A stretch of 64,000 nucleotides of DNA from Semisulcospira habei (taxonomy: Eukaryota > Mollusca > Gastropoda > Semisulcospiridae): NCBI GenBank assembly GCA_036245525.1, contig BTPG01000007.1, forward strand, positions 163,498,894 through 163,562,893, in the 5' to 3' direction. This document shows, piece by piece, positions 48,259 to 60,699 of the stretch (the first letter of the stretch is position 1; each line of letters opens with the position of its first letter). The position numbers were made by a program, and so were the translations under genes. The notes beneath the pieces are model-generated. The model was not told the origin of the DNA, did no database searches, and worked only from the letters and a program-made list of their open reading frames with translations.

Positions 48259-48646
48259 GTGGGCACACTTTTGTACAGTCATTTATTAATCTCTCGTTAT
48301 TTCAATACTGGCTGCAGGTTTCTTGATTGCTGATCAGATTTAAACATGAGCTATGTTAGTAGAAAAACGTGACAGTTCTGGCAGTGTAACGTGACCTAAC
48401 GCAGCACACGCGATTTTAAGGGTCGAAAAACAAGTTTGTCGAACAGCATATACTCCTCTTGTATGTACACGTCACTGTCCAATTCAAAGCATAAAAATCT
48501 AATGTGTATAAACCCTTAAAACATGTCAAGAATTTATGTGTCTTGTGAGAGGGTTGCACAGAAGTCTAGCCTTTTTCCTTAATGTGAAAATACCTGATTG
48601 ATGAAACGTTTTTCTTCTTCACGAAACAATGTTCACTGACTCACAG

Positions 48647-48758
48647 GTTCCGCCGATTTCTACGGGTTGTCCTACTCTGGGTTCGGGAAGGTGAAGACTC
48701 TCAGAGACAGTCAGGTGACGGGATACATGGCCAGCAGGGGCGTGGTCTATACCCCGGG
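48647..48758 (+). CDS. GH1 exon 26 (D4)
   Basis: Phase 1 to 2. It encodes GSADFYGLSYSGFGKV and ends YTPG. The FLGLNYY motif has become FYGLSYS, another active-site departure. The acceptor is ctcacag and the donor gtgagt. Confidence 0.86.
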
Positions 48759-48913
48759 GTGAGTCCAGCCCATAAAACATATTGTAAAATATTTATCATT
48801 ACTCTAGTTCCAAAGCTCTTCTGAGAATATGACGAGACTGCATCAGGAGGCTTGTGCAAACTCTTCCTACAAGATATCAAAATAGCAAATAATTGCGATA
48901 CTGTTTCTGACAG

Positions 48914-49086
48914 CAACTGGCATACGGACGGCGCGTTAGGCGTGAGGCCATTACTGAGGACCCTGTGGGGGCGTTACAGCGTGCCTATCCTCATCACGGC
49001 TAATGGACTGGCGACATCCGACTCCAGGATGGACGACCAAGATCGGGTGGACTACATCAAAGTCCACGTCGACGAAATACTCAAAG
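48914..49086 (+). CDS. GH1 exon 27 (D4, nucleophile missing)
   Basis: Phase 2 to 1. It encodes GVRPLLRTLWGRYS, then VPILITANGLATSD, where TENG should be. The nucleophile Glu is Ala1657 (GCT at 48999-49001). It ends RVDYIKVHVDEILK. The acceptor is tgacag and the donor gtgggt. The rest of the exon is well kept, so the change is not a frame error. Confidence 0.9.
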
Positions 49087-49375
49087 GTGGGTGTGGTTTG
49101 CTCATTTACTTTATATTTGCCTGGCGTCTACACCGGAACAACTTTTATTTTGCCAACAGCATTCGTGAGTTCATCAAATAGGCTACGAAATAACGAGGAT
49201 TTGACTTTTATCTCCAAAAGATAAGTAGCAAATTGTGTACTTGTTTGTCTAATAAAATGCTTTGTAACTTTATTTTCTTAGTATGTTTCTTTTTTGTTGG
49301 GACGTACTTTGCCTTTTGCACATTTTTTTATGTCTGGATTTCGTGCTGCTACACATGACAGGCTTGTGACATTGT

Positions 49376-49560
49376 GGAAAGCCTTCAACTACCGGTACGT
49401 GGCGGCGTTACTTTGCATGGCATATTGCCTGCAGCTAGTCTTGTGGACATGACGGTGACTGGCTTCAACTACCGGTACGTGGCGGCGTTACTTTGCATGG
49501 CATATTGCCTGCAGCTAGTCTTGTGGACATGACGGTGACTGGCTACAACTACCGCGCATC
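49376..49560 (+). repeat. 80-bp array related to exon 28 start
   Basis: GTGGACATGACGGTGACTGG then CTACAACTACCG resembles exon 28 GACAACGTGACGGTGACTGG then CTACACGTACCG. The units at 49383 and 49463 are nearly identical. Confidence 0.8.
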
Positions 49561-49630
49561 ATCACTTCCTGACGGCTTGCAGTAGGACAGAAGGTCTAAA
49601 CAACCTCAATAATTTCTGTTGTGTGTGCAG

Positions 49631-49827
49631 CCATCCGTGTAGACAACGTGACGGTGACTGGCTACACGTACCGCTCGCTGCTGGACGGCTTTGAGTGGGA
49701 GAAGGGCTACAGCCTCACTTCCGGCCTCTTCCACGTCGACTTCACCGACCAGTTCCGCCCGCGGGCCGCCCGACAGTCCGCGCAGTACTTCAGACAGCTG
49801 GTAGAGGCCAACGCCGTTTTGAGGTAA
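49631..49827 (+). CDS. GH1 exon 28 (D4 end and stop)
   Basis: Phase 1 to stop. It encodes VTGYTYRSLLDGFEWEKGY, then VDFTDQFRPRAAR and VEANAVLR followed by TAA at 49825-49827. WSLxDNFEW is altered to RSLLDGFEW. No transmembrane segment follows. The stop overlaps a donor-like gag/gtaaca, so a spliced form reaching an unseen anchor exon cannot be excluded. The acceptor is tgtgcag. Confidence 0.85.
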
Positions 49828-51150
49828 CAACCGACCTCTACAGACACGTCCGTCAAGCACACATCGACAAACAGCGGCCACAGAACTCCATCAGGACACG
49901 GCCCTACAACGCCAGCACTAAACGACGTCGGCAACAACATCCTCACATAGTCACTGAAACAGACCGACCCATTTTGTATTTGGCTCCGCCCCTTTAGTCG
50001 GGGTCCGGCAAGAATGCAACGCGTGCTTCACGGAAAGAGAGCGAGTGTAGTCTGCTATCATAGTAAAGCGCGCTATTCGACGTTCATTTTTTTAAACCAT
50101 TTTTAGGATGTCATATCTTCTAAAGTATACCATTACTGGAGCTGTAAAATAATCAGCAGTACAAACTAGGTATTGGGTTTAATCAGTACAGCAAGTGGAG
50201 ATATTGTCAGTCAAGAGATTGTGTAGTTATTCGACAATAAACTTAGCATTTTATGACATGCGCAAATCGTCTCATTTTCGCCAAATCGAGTTGTATTTTT
50301 ATAAAAAATATAAAGGGTAGAGCTTTGAAATTTTGCACGACCACACATTTGTATGCGCTCGTTCCGAAGGTAATATCAGTTTTTATGTGTTTACAGTCTG
50401 ACATTATGGGTGATCCTATCCCTACATGTGAGCATATCCCGCTACTGAGTCTCAACAAGAAATCCTCGCGCAGGCAATCATCAGTACACTTTTCTGAATT
50501 CTGCCAGAAAACGTCTCTTTTTTCCCCCAGAAAACTTCTGCTAGTACTAGTCTGTTTACATGAATGAGGCGTCTCTTACTCACTCTCACAGCCATATGGG
50601 ATCAGCGTACGTGCAATGAAAGCTTCTTCGCACACAACTGACAGATCTAATCTACGATCCAATTTAGCACGAATGCTTCACACACAACTGACAGATAGTT
50701 AGCAGACCAAATGTAAGTACAAGCGATCGAGTCAGTCTGTGAATACTATGGTGGAACACGGAAAGTATAAATTTTACTTTCGATCATACGTAGTGATGTC
50801 TTGTGTTTCTGCCGATCATGACAAAGGCTTCGGAACGGACTGAATAATTATTCACCTGAATATGGATTGGGGTATCAGGAATCTGATTACACTCCCCATA
50901 ACAATAATGCTTTCCAATACCGCCGAAATTGGCTAAAATAGTGGAAACATCGACGCTCTTCCATGCCCAGGAAGCATAAACATCCATTGTTATGCCGTAC
51001 CTTCTGCTTGGCAGTCAGAAGCACGTGGTCTACAGCGTTTTGCTTGGTCGAGAGGCGAAGTCTGATTGACATTTCACCCATAAAATGGGTCGGTCTATTG
51101 GAACCCTCCTTCCCCGCCGCTCGGCCCGTGTGGTCAGCATGGGGTTCTTG
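49828..51150. other. 3' UTR and flank, no gene
   Basis: No GH1 exon, no LINE motif and no ORF with recognisable domains. Confidence 0.5.
50236..50241 (+). promoter_or_regulatory. Candidate poly(A) signal of the GH1 gene
   Basis: The first AATAAA downstream of the stop codon, about 410 nt into the putative 3' UTR. The UTR shows no other coding signal. Confidence 0.45.
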
Positions 51151-51207
51151 TATAAGTTATTTCGTCTTTATTACTCACCGATTTCAGTAGACTAGGAGTG
51201 ATATGTG

Positions 51208-51285
51208 CTGGTCTGTAATTTTGGACCTTGTGCTTCCACAGCCGCAAGGTGAAAAATCACAGATCAGCACACGCACGTAGTTGTC
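51208..51285. repeat. Short palindromic MITE (M3)
   Basis: GTGCTGGTCTGTAATTTTGG and AAAAATCACAGATCAGCAC arms around ACCTTGTGC/GCAAGGT. Confidence 0.7.
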
Positions 51286-51544
51286 ACACGCCATCTCTTG
51301 ATACAGCAATTCACTGCATAGCTGACGTCTAAGAAAGGGGATACTTGTAATGACACTGAAAACATGACAAACGATCAGATGACGGATCATGCTGGCTTGT
51401 CTCTCTTGATTCGCTACCGTTTATCAAGGATGGAATCGAGGGAGACAATCAGTTGGAAGCCGGGTATGACAACATCAAATACGAAAACGGTATGGTTGCC
51501 GTGACAATATTAGCTACTGCGTGTGGAACATTTCTGTTGTGCCT

Positions 51545-52630
<1,086 letters not shown>

Positions 52631-52796
52631 GTGGCATTGGCACTGAAATCATGGTTGGATGTCAAAAACTGGAAACAGTTAAAAAATTCAAATACTTAGG
52701 AGCCATTGTGACAGATGAGGGATCAAAACCAGAAATACTGTCCAGGATCGCGCAGACAATAACAGCGCTGACAAGACTGAAGACCATATGGAAGGT

Positions 52797-53184
52797 TGAT
52801 TGATTGATTGTACATTGCTTAACGTCCCGACAGCAACAAGACTTTCTCAGGACGTGCCTGCACTGCTAGTGAAAAAAAAAAATAAACAGAATATTGAATG
52901 TATGTCGCCAGCCGGTCCAATACGTTAAATAAACCTACGACATGGGGCCTAAATAAAGCCAAGACCATTTAGCAACACACATGCAATTTCAAGAGCTACA
53001 GGCAGCGGAGACAGTAGGGAGAGTTTAAAAAAAGGAAAATACAGGTGAAAGGATCAAGGTTAGACAGAAACACATGCCCCAGAATAAAGGGGAAAACCCA
53101 CCCTGTGGGGCTGACCAGGGTGACCCTGGGAACTAAAAAGTAGTTAACCCCACCCAAGTCCCCCAGGGCAGACCCGGGTGGGGA
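52797..53184 (-). mobile_element. S2 short element inserted in the RTE copy
   Basis: On the minus strand it ends TAAGCAATGTACAATCAATC, a LINE-type tail. Flanked by repeated ACCATATGGAAGG. Relatives at 62733-63105 and 63612-64000. Confidence 0.85.
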
Positions 53185-53436
53185 CCATATGGAAGGACAG
53201 AAACATCACACTCTGCTCGAAGATCAGACTGATGCGCTTCTTAGTCATCTCAGTCTTCTAATATGGCTGTGAGTTATGGACCCTCACAGCAGACCTCGAA
53301 AGGAGGATACACGCTACTGAAATGAGATGTTTTCGAAGGCTGCTTGGCATTTCGTACAGAGATCACATCACGAACGAGGAAGTGGGAAGCAGAATCAGGC
53401 AAGCCATCGGGCCCTATGAAGACTTATTAGCCATTG

Positions 53437-53442
<6 letters not shown>

Positions 53443-53486
<44 letters not shown>
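53443..53486. repeat. A44 run
   Basis: Breaks the RT frame of the RTE-like fragment. Possibly a microinsertion of poly(A)-primed sequence. Confidence 0.9.
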
Positions 53487-53488
<2 letters not shown>

Positions 53489-53671
53489 CACCGCAAACTG
53501 AAGTGGTATGGGCATGTCTCGCGATCAGCAGGGCTTGCAAAGACAATCCTGCAAGGCACTGTGCAAGGAGGGCGAAGGAGAGGCAGACAGAGAAAAAGAT
53601 GGGAGGACAATATTTCAGAGTGGACAGGACTGAAGCTGAGCGACACACTAAGAATGGCAGAGAACAAAGTG

Positions 53672-53818
53672 AGATAGATAGATGGATAGCTAGATAGATA
53701 GTTAGGTAGGTAGGTATGTAGGTAGGTATGTAGGTTAGGTTAGGTTAGGTTAGATTAGATTAGATTAATGGATGGATGAATGGATGGATGGATGGATGGA
53801 TGGATGGATGGATGGATA
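53672..53818 (+). repeat. Drifting 4/5-bp tail (GATA, GGTA, GGTTA, GATTA, GGAT)
   Basis: Follows the end of the RTE frame as GATA does in the first copy, but changes unit five times. It includes four tandem GGTTA units. Confidence 0.9.
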
Positions 53819-53819
53819 C

Positions 53820-53965
53820 CTATTGCCTGATCTCCTGTGACCTTGACTCAAATTGGTATGTTTATATAGGTCTTGCCACAAAGTATCCTTGGGCCACGTT
53901 TGAAGACTGTGGCTTGAATAGTCTCCGAGAAAATGCCAACGTTATGCCAACGCAATTTTCTCATT
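53820..53965 (+). repeat. R130 terminus
   Basis: GGTCTTGCCACAAAGTATCC and TCCGAGAAAATGCCAACG, as at 18430 and 37140. Confidence 0.75.
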
Positions 53966-54720
53966 AATAATCGCAAGATTTTTCAAAACAAAACGTATTT
54001 ACATAAGCCTACAGTTTGTCTCTGCTGTCGGGTACGATTAGGTCAAATTGTGACCTGTAAGCCGTAGGTGTAAAAATCAGCTAATGTTCGGCACCACTTT
54101 TCGGAGTTTTTTTTTTTTTAAACAGCTAAAGTAACTTTGGACTTTTCATTTACGAAAAAAAATCTTCTCATTAATGCCCGCATGATTTTTCATAAACAGT
54201 GTTTGCATAACCTGCTGTTTGTCTCGGCTCTCGGGTAGGATTAGGTCAAATTGTGACCTGTAAGCCCTAGGTGTGACAGTCTTCTCATTAATACCCGCAT
54301 GATTTTTCATAAACAGTGTTTGCATAAAGCATGCTGCTTGTCCCGGCTCTCGGGTTGGATTAGGTCACATGGTCACATGGTAAGCCCTAGGTGTGAAAAT
54401 CAGCTAGAAAATTGCAACGTTTGATTCTCTAATACGTAAAATGTTAGTACTGCGATGAGTGACGTATAACATCAAGTCACTATGAACACGGCATCATGGG
54501 ACTAACGATGCCATGACGTGAAGCTTGAAGTGACGTCATTTCGCAGCTCGTGTTATTATTCTTCTTCAGTATAGCTATCGCAACGCCAGCCCACAACACA
54601 GAGCTTACGAATGGTGGGAAGCGCCGAGTGCCCGTCTTTATTTCTGTGTGCCAGTGTGCGTGGATCAGAGGGCGGGTTAGGGTAAAAGGAGATGGATCAC
54701 ACGGATAACCTTGAAAATAG
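53966..54720 (+). repeat. Family Q repeat, second copy
   Basis: Three units of GCATAAGCCTACAGTTTGTC-like sequence with TTAGGTCAAATTGTGACCTG, then GATGCCATGACGTGAAGCTT. The same blocks lie in the same order at 30790-31440. Confidence 0.75.
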
Positions 54721-54923
54721 GAACAACTTTGAGCTGGGGTCCCATCTTGTTTGTAGGTTGTTTAAAGATTAATAAGAATTAGTAAAATGGCATGAGTTTA
54801 CGTATGCATACGTCCCTCTAGCTCTGTGCATTATATATTACTAAACACTGAGTGTGAAGAGAAAACTACACGTTCAAAGATAAGAAGAAAACCAAACACT
54901 TGGACATCGCAGAGGCCTTACAT

Positions 54924-54963
<40 letters not shown>
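54924..54963. repeat. T40 run
   Basis: Pure T tract of about 40 bp. Confidence 0.95.
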
Positions 54964-54964
<1 letters not shown>

Positions 54965-55604
54965 TCTCAGCAAGTTTCATTCACAGAACATGGCCTAAAT
55001 GCACACACACATACTTCAATACAAAATTTTCGTGTAACTTGAATTGATCTATTTCCATGACTGATGACTTATCTTGCCAATGTTGTTTCAGAGTGAGATA
55101 GTGTTGTGTGCTGTATACAATACGACCATGGTCATGTGGTATTTTGTGAGCCGTGCCGTACGGGCCGATGGACAATGTACACTACAACAGTAACGTGTAT
55201 TTGTGGTTAGAGTTTTGTCTGACATATACTGTCTTATTATTCTGCTTGAATGTTTGACTCCATGCAATAAAAACGATAGAAAGGTGAAGCATGAACGTGT
55301 GTCTTATACTTGCATTCTGGATGTGAAAATCAATGGCATACCTTACTCTGATCCAGAGCAATAAGGCTGGTACAAATAACGTAGACCAAATGTATCCATC
55401 TGATTCATGAAAGGGTTGCAGGAGCGGTTCCCGTCAACGTAAACTGTCCAGACAAATTAGTTTGCCACCACATTATCTGTCTTAGGACAGTATCCTAGAA
55501 GCTGAAGTACAGGACCACACTAGGTGACTCCCTCGATTCGCTACACAGATCACAGCGCAGCGAATCAAAGGAGACAACCAGTGCGGCACAGAGATGATAC
55601 GATA

Positions 55605-56060
55605 CTCCATGTAATATCCAATACTCCACGATGTAATATTCCTTACTCCGCCATGTCATATCTAATAATCCACAATGTTACATGCAGTACTCTACGATGA
55701 AATATCCAGTATTCAACAATGCAATGTATCCAGTACTTCACTGTGTAATTTCTAATAATCAATGATGTAATATCCAATACTCCACCCTGTAATAGCCAAT
55801 ACTCTTCCACGCAATATCCAATACTCACAGAACTCAACCGTGCAATATCCAATAGTCTACCAAGTAATATCCAATATTCCATAGTAATCCATGAGCCTTA
55901 CTCCACGTCCAACACTTTACGAGTGTAATATTTAATGCTCCTCCATATAACTTGAAGTACTCTACCGTGTCATACTTAACGCACCACGAGTGTAATATTG
56001 CGGAATACTCCACCACGTAATATTCAATAGTTCACCCTGTAATATCCAATATTTCACCAC
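55605..56060 (+). repeat. Degenerate ~18-22-bp minisatellite, left part
   Basis: Many imperfect copies of TGTAATATCCAATACTCCAC. It continues at 56430-56660 after an insertion. Confidence 0.85.
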
Positions 56061-56065
56061 GTAAC

Positions 56066-56412
56066 TGAGAAGAACCCAACGGAGAAAGAAACAAGCTTAG
56101 AAAAGACAGTTACAACACAATTTATTAATATTTCGGGTCAATACCCTTCTTCAAAATAGACAAACAAGTAATGATCAGTCGCTACTTTACTTGTCAGACA
56201 ATTAAGTAATGATCAGTCACTACTTTACTTGTCGCTTCACAGCCTTCAGCTGCCACATTCCTTCTGCGACAAGATAAGTAGGACTGATCATTACTTGTTT
56301 GTTTGTCTATTTTAAAGAAGGGTATTTACCTGAAATATTAATAAATTATTGTAACTGTCTTTTCTAGGCGTGTTTCTTTCTCCGTTGGGCTATTCTTTGC
56401 ATTTTAACCGCT
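56066..56412. mobile_element. Palindromic MITE inside the minisatellite
   Basis: CCCAACGGAGAAAGAAACA pairs with TGTTTCTTTCTCCGTTGGG. AAAAGACAGTTACAA, TTTATTAATATTTCGGG and AATAGACAAACAAGTAATG also recur inverted. Arms of about 135 bp. Half-copies near 13295-13350 and 49250-49310. Confidence 0.82.
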
Positions 56413-56429
56413 TGGCAATCACTTTTTGG

Positions 56430-56665
56430 TCTGCACCACGTAATTGTCAATACTCCACACTGTAATGCCCAGTTCTCTACCATGTAACATCCAGTACTCC
56501 ACGATGTAATATCCAATACTCCACAGTACTCCACCATGTAATGTCCAACATTCCACCGTGTAATATCCAGTACTCCACAATGTCATATCCTATAATCTGC
56601 CATGCAATACCCAATACTCTACCATGTATCATCCAATACTGTAATATATGATCTCCAATATTCCA
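56430..56665 (+). repeat. Degenerate minisatellite, right part
   Basis: Same unit as 55605-56060. Confidence 0.85.
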
Positions 56666-56929
56666 TGAAACTCGCTCGAAGCAGATATCCGTAAAACGGT
56701 ATCAACAGGAGTTTCAAGAGATGGGCCAACATTCAAAACACAACACAGATTACTGTACATTAATGCACGCCGCCACTATGTCTTGTTAGAGACTTCATGA
56801 AAATGAAAGTAAATGTCAAGATTGGCCCAGAATGCTTCTATAGCTTTACAATAACCACCAAAATATTCTACAAGTGTTGTGAACCCTTTTCATCCTGATA
56901 CACCCACTGCTTTAAATAAATTTGACTAT

Positions 56930-57002
56930 GATTGTTCAAGGGTGGTGCCAGAATAGCTTGGCGCCTAAGGCGCCAAGCTATCCTGGCACCTCTCTTGGCT
57001 TG
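56930..57002. repeat. M1 MITE, left part, split by LINE-A
   Basis: GTTCAAGGGTGGTGCCAGAA and the GGCGCCTAAGGCGCC centre. The missing end resumes near 57787 as TTGAACTAAAATGC. Confidence 0.7.
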
Positions 57003-57785
57003 ACTTCGCGAACGAAGATTTTATAGGAGTTGCCCACGACGTCTGCAGGCTTGTTCGTGGCTGCGGAGGCCAATCCGAGACAGGCAGGTTCGACCGCAGT
57101 GGCTGCAGGGGAAGGTATGGCCAGGGTTCTGAGCTGCGGCATCTCTGTTTTTTCTCCTGAGCCGCTTGTCCTTAAGGCTAGCTCTGTGAGAGTCCTCAAA
57201 GGAGACAGCTGCCTTGTAAATGGTGGAGCGCCAGGTGTCACGGTCCGCAGCAAGCGAAGACCACTGGTGGTGGTCGATTTGGCAGGCACTAAGTGACTTC
57301 TTGAGACAGTCTTTGTATCTCTTCTTTGGTGCCCCTCTGTCACGGTGTCCAGTAGCAAGCTCGCCGAACAGGGTGATCTTTGGTAGGCGATGATCCTCCA
57401 TCCTGGAGACATGCCCCGCCCAGCGGAGCTGTGTCCGCAGCAGCAAAGCCTCGATGCTCACAGTTTCAGCCCGTTCAAGGACCTCGACGTTGGTGACATA
57501 GTCACTCCAGTGAATGCCCAGGATGGTACGCAGGCAGCGCTGGTGGAAGCGTTCGAGGAGTCGTAGTTGGCTGCGGTAGAGGGCCCAGGACTCGGAACCA
57601 TACAGCAGGGTGGTGAGGACCACAGCTCTGTACACGCTGATCTTGGTGCCTGTTTTCAGCTGCTGATTGTGCCACACCCGCTTGAAAAGTCGCCCGAAAG
57701 CGCTGTTCGCTTTTGCCAGCCTGCTGTCAAGCTCCTTGTCCAGCTTGGCGTCCGACGTGATAATGCAGCCAAGGTAAGTAAACTT
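57003..57785 (-). mobile_element. LINE-A, 5'-truncated copy
   Basis: An unbroken minus-strand frame (57677-57021) encodes the LINE-A C-terminus through CSHCGRTC and SRIGLRSHEQAC. The 3' hairpin CTTCG-TTCG-CGAAG is kept. Nearly the same breakpoint as the copy at 6969. Confidence 0.92.
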
Positions 57786-57989
57786 GAACTAAAATGCTAG
57801 ATCTGTAATAGGACCACCCTTGAACTAAAATGCTTGATATGTAATAGGACACCAGCAATAGCGGGTTTTTGTTTTTTTAAATCAGCTTCAGGATGTAATG
57901 GGTTAAACTACTTAGCAAAGGTGTGACGACAGTATTGACTGCGGTTCTGTGAGTACTGTAACCAAACGTTTAACCTCTTGACAGCTACT

Positions 57990-58006
57990 TTGTGTGTGTG
58001 TCTGTG

Positions 58007-58091
<85 letters not shown>
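57990..58091. repeat. (GT)n microsatellite
   Basis: About 100 bp of GT. Confidence 0.95.
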
Positions 58092-58092
<1 letters not shown>

Positions 58093-58425
58093 CCTAGAAA
58101 TTTCACGGTGTGTGTAACAGCGCTTTGAGCCTGACTGTAGGGATGCTGCGCTTTAGTCTAAATCTTTGTTTGTTGTTGGCCGAAGCCATGATGCCTGCAA
58201 CAACAGTAATATCTCATTGTAGCATGCTTGTTGAGAGTATTTTACCCTTGTTTACTTTGTTTTACGTGATGTTTCAGGTTTTATTTTGTTGTTGATGTTG
58301 TAGTTTGTTTGTTTTTTAATCAATGTTGAGCCAAATACGAGACCGATTTTCTCCCGTACCAGTCTATTCCGTCAGGCACGACTCAGCTGGCCGGAACGTA
58401 GGCAGGGGTTGCTCCGGGTGGCACT

Positions 58426-58428
<3 letters not shown>

Positions 58429-58499
<71 letters not shown>

Positions 58500-58501
58500 C
58501 G
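58429..58501. repeat. (GT)n(GC)n microsatellite
   Basis: A GT tract ending in GCGCGCGCGC. Confidence 0.95.
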
Positions 58502-58934
58502 TTCCTGTGTGTGTATAAATCTGCGTGTATGTGTTTGCGTGTTGATTTCAACATACAAAAATTGTGACGGTATTTAGATTCCCCTGAAAATCTCACGTGC
58601 TCAGTGCTCCCATGAGTGCAACTAGTCAGAACTGCACGTAGCTAGTTGTGATTTTAACACGCGTACGTGTACAGTGTAACATGTACAGTGAATTAAGTAC
58701 TTTAAAAACGCGCCAGCTGTGATCAGTTATCTCTGCCACTGTGTCCTTTTGTTTTTAAAGTTGCCTGGACTCAGTCAGAGCCACACAAGTGCAAGAGGCA
58801 TAGAACCTCATGAGCCCCCTCATTAGCGGGGGTTCATGAGTTTCCATGCCTACTTGCCTCTGCCTTGCCTTATTTTGTATCCGTATTCGTTGAACGGCTG
58901 GGGTGTTTACTGACGATTGGCTTTGCTGCGTTGT

Positions 58935-59148
58935 TTAACTCATTCTACCCCAACACCGAAATCCCCAAATGTTGCCGTTGTCCTCTGAAGACTGCATTGT
59001 AGTGCAGGACACATCTCGACCATGATAGTTCAAGGGTGATGCCAGATTAGCTTGGCGCCCATAGGCGCCAAGCTATTCTGGCATCACCCTTGAACTATCA
59101 TGGTCGATCCTTAGCTTGCTGTGGTGTGTCTGGGGTAGAATGTGTTAA
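58935..59148. mobile_element. TTAA MITE (M1)
   Basis: Both ends TTAACTCATTCTACCCC and GGGGTAGAATGTGTTAA. Centre GGCGCCCATAGGCGCC. Confidence 0.87.
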
Positions 59149-59236
59149 CCCCTTGGCTGTCTGTAGCGTGTTTGGTCGAGGTGATTCCTGCAGCGATCAC
59201 CTCGACGAAACACGCTCCCGACAGCCAAAGAGTTAA
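59145..59236. mobile_element. Short TTAA MITE (M2) abutting M1
   Basis: TTAACCCCTTGGCTGTC and GACAGCCAAAGAGTTAA arms, inner GAGGTGATTCC / GATCACCTC. It shares its left TTAA with the M1 copy. Confidence 0.8.
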
Positions 59237-59493
59237 AGTGCATTAATGGCAAAAGATTACTGGTAAGATCGTGTTGCATCCCAGCAATGGATTTATTTAC
59301 CTGTGTCTACTCGCATTTCAACTAGACCGCAGAATCGTGTCGTTCAGGCAATATGAACATTTGCAATTATGGTCTGTGATTTTGGACCTTACGGCTTAAG
59401 CCCTGGGGCGGATCTGGGGGGGTGTGAATCACCAGGGGTTCCGGACCCCCAACCCACCACACTAAAGAATTCTTGAAAATGCTATACCAAAGT

Positions 59494-59930
59494 CCGGTCC
59501 GTGGCGCAGTGGTTAAGGCGCCTGCCACCAATGCCAAAGGTGCGAGGTTCGAAAACGGGTTCCGGCGTCGGACTTTTCTCCTCTGGTAAGTGTCACCGTT
59601 AATTCGGGCGGACCGTCGGGGATTCTTTCTCCGGGTACTCCGGTTCTTCCACCCCCTCCCACCACTCCCCCCCCCCCCACCCCCACACTTTGGTACCGGT
59701 TCCAGTCCAATTTACAAATTTCAAATACTGACAAGCGATCAAACATCTCTGTAACTTCAGTAGCTGAACTGGCCCTTCGTCTGTCTTGTACTGTGTTTGT
59801 CTTCGGCGTAAATCGGTGTCTGTCACGTGAGTGTGCGTGTTGGGTTTCAGTTCGCGCCGCTTTGAGTCGATTCACCCAAAAATTGAGAAAAAGCGCCTAT
59901 ATAATACAGGCATTATTATTATTATTACAA
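59494..59930 (+). mobile_element. tRNA-derived SINE (S1), full length
   Basis: A box in TGGCGCAGTGGTTAAGG, a damaged B box (GGTTCGAAAAC), the same body as copy 1, and a tail AAAAAGCGCCTATATAATAC followed by (ATT)n. Confidence 0.85.
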
Positions 59931-60450
59931 AGTCCAGTTTTTCAGAGTAGTGGAACCACCTCCCATCGCTTTCCGAGATTTTGGCGGGTGGCGTGAATGT
60001 GTAAGAGTTGTCATACACGCCTGGCGTGCCTACCCTTTTTGGTTTGTCGGCCACTTGGAAGCAAGGTCGAGCGTCGGGAGGCCTTTTGTGTCAGGTTAAG
60101 GTCCCAAATAAAAAGCAGCAGGTTGAGGTAACAGATCCGCCCCTGGTGACGTAAGGTCTAAACTCACAGACTAACGTACGCATATTTCAATATTTTCAGT
60201 TTATGAAACGACATGTCAACAAGCATACAGCTCCGAAACGTCATGCTGTTTGCACATTGTAAATATTGTGAGCATGTTTACATACATGGTATAACCCTTT
60301 GAATATCACATTCAAACGTGCCACTGTTTGCTCCATGCGCAATGACACACTTTACCCGTTGCGAGATTTTTCTGCAAGCTCAAAAGCCATACAAATCGAT
60401 TCACCGGCGGCGGACGCCAATTGTACTTTTGAAATGCACGTAATTGTACA

Positions 60451-60665
60451 TTAACTCATTCTGCCCGAGGAAGGAAATACCCACTTTTTGGAATTATCCT
60501 CTGAGGACTGCATTACAATTACAGGAGACAGATCGACCATGATAGTTCAAGGGTGGTGGCAGAATATCTTGGCGCCTATAGGCGCCAACCTATTCTGCCA
60601 CCACCCTTGAACTATCATGGTCGAGCCATATCTTGCTGTGGTGTGTCGCGGGCAGAATGGGTTAA
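60451..60665. mobile_element. TTAA MITE (M1)
   Basis: TTAACTCATTCTGCCC and GGGCAGAATGGGTTAA ends. Centre GGCGCCTATAGGCGCC. Confidence 0.85.
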
Positions 60666-60699
60666 GCGTCAAAGACTCCCAGCCGCCTAAAGGCTTCCT

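Noticed and set aside
55605..56660. Tandem array as a gene for a repeat protein
   Set aside because: Units vary in length and the frames contain stops; it is better explained as a degenerate minisatellite.
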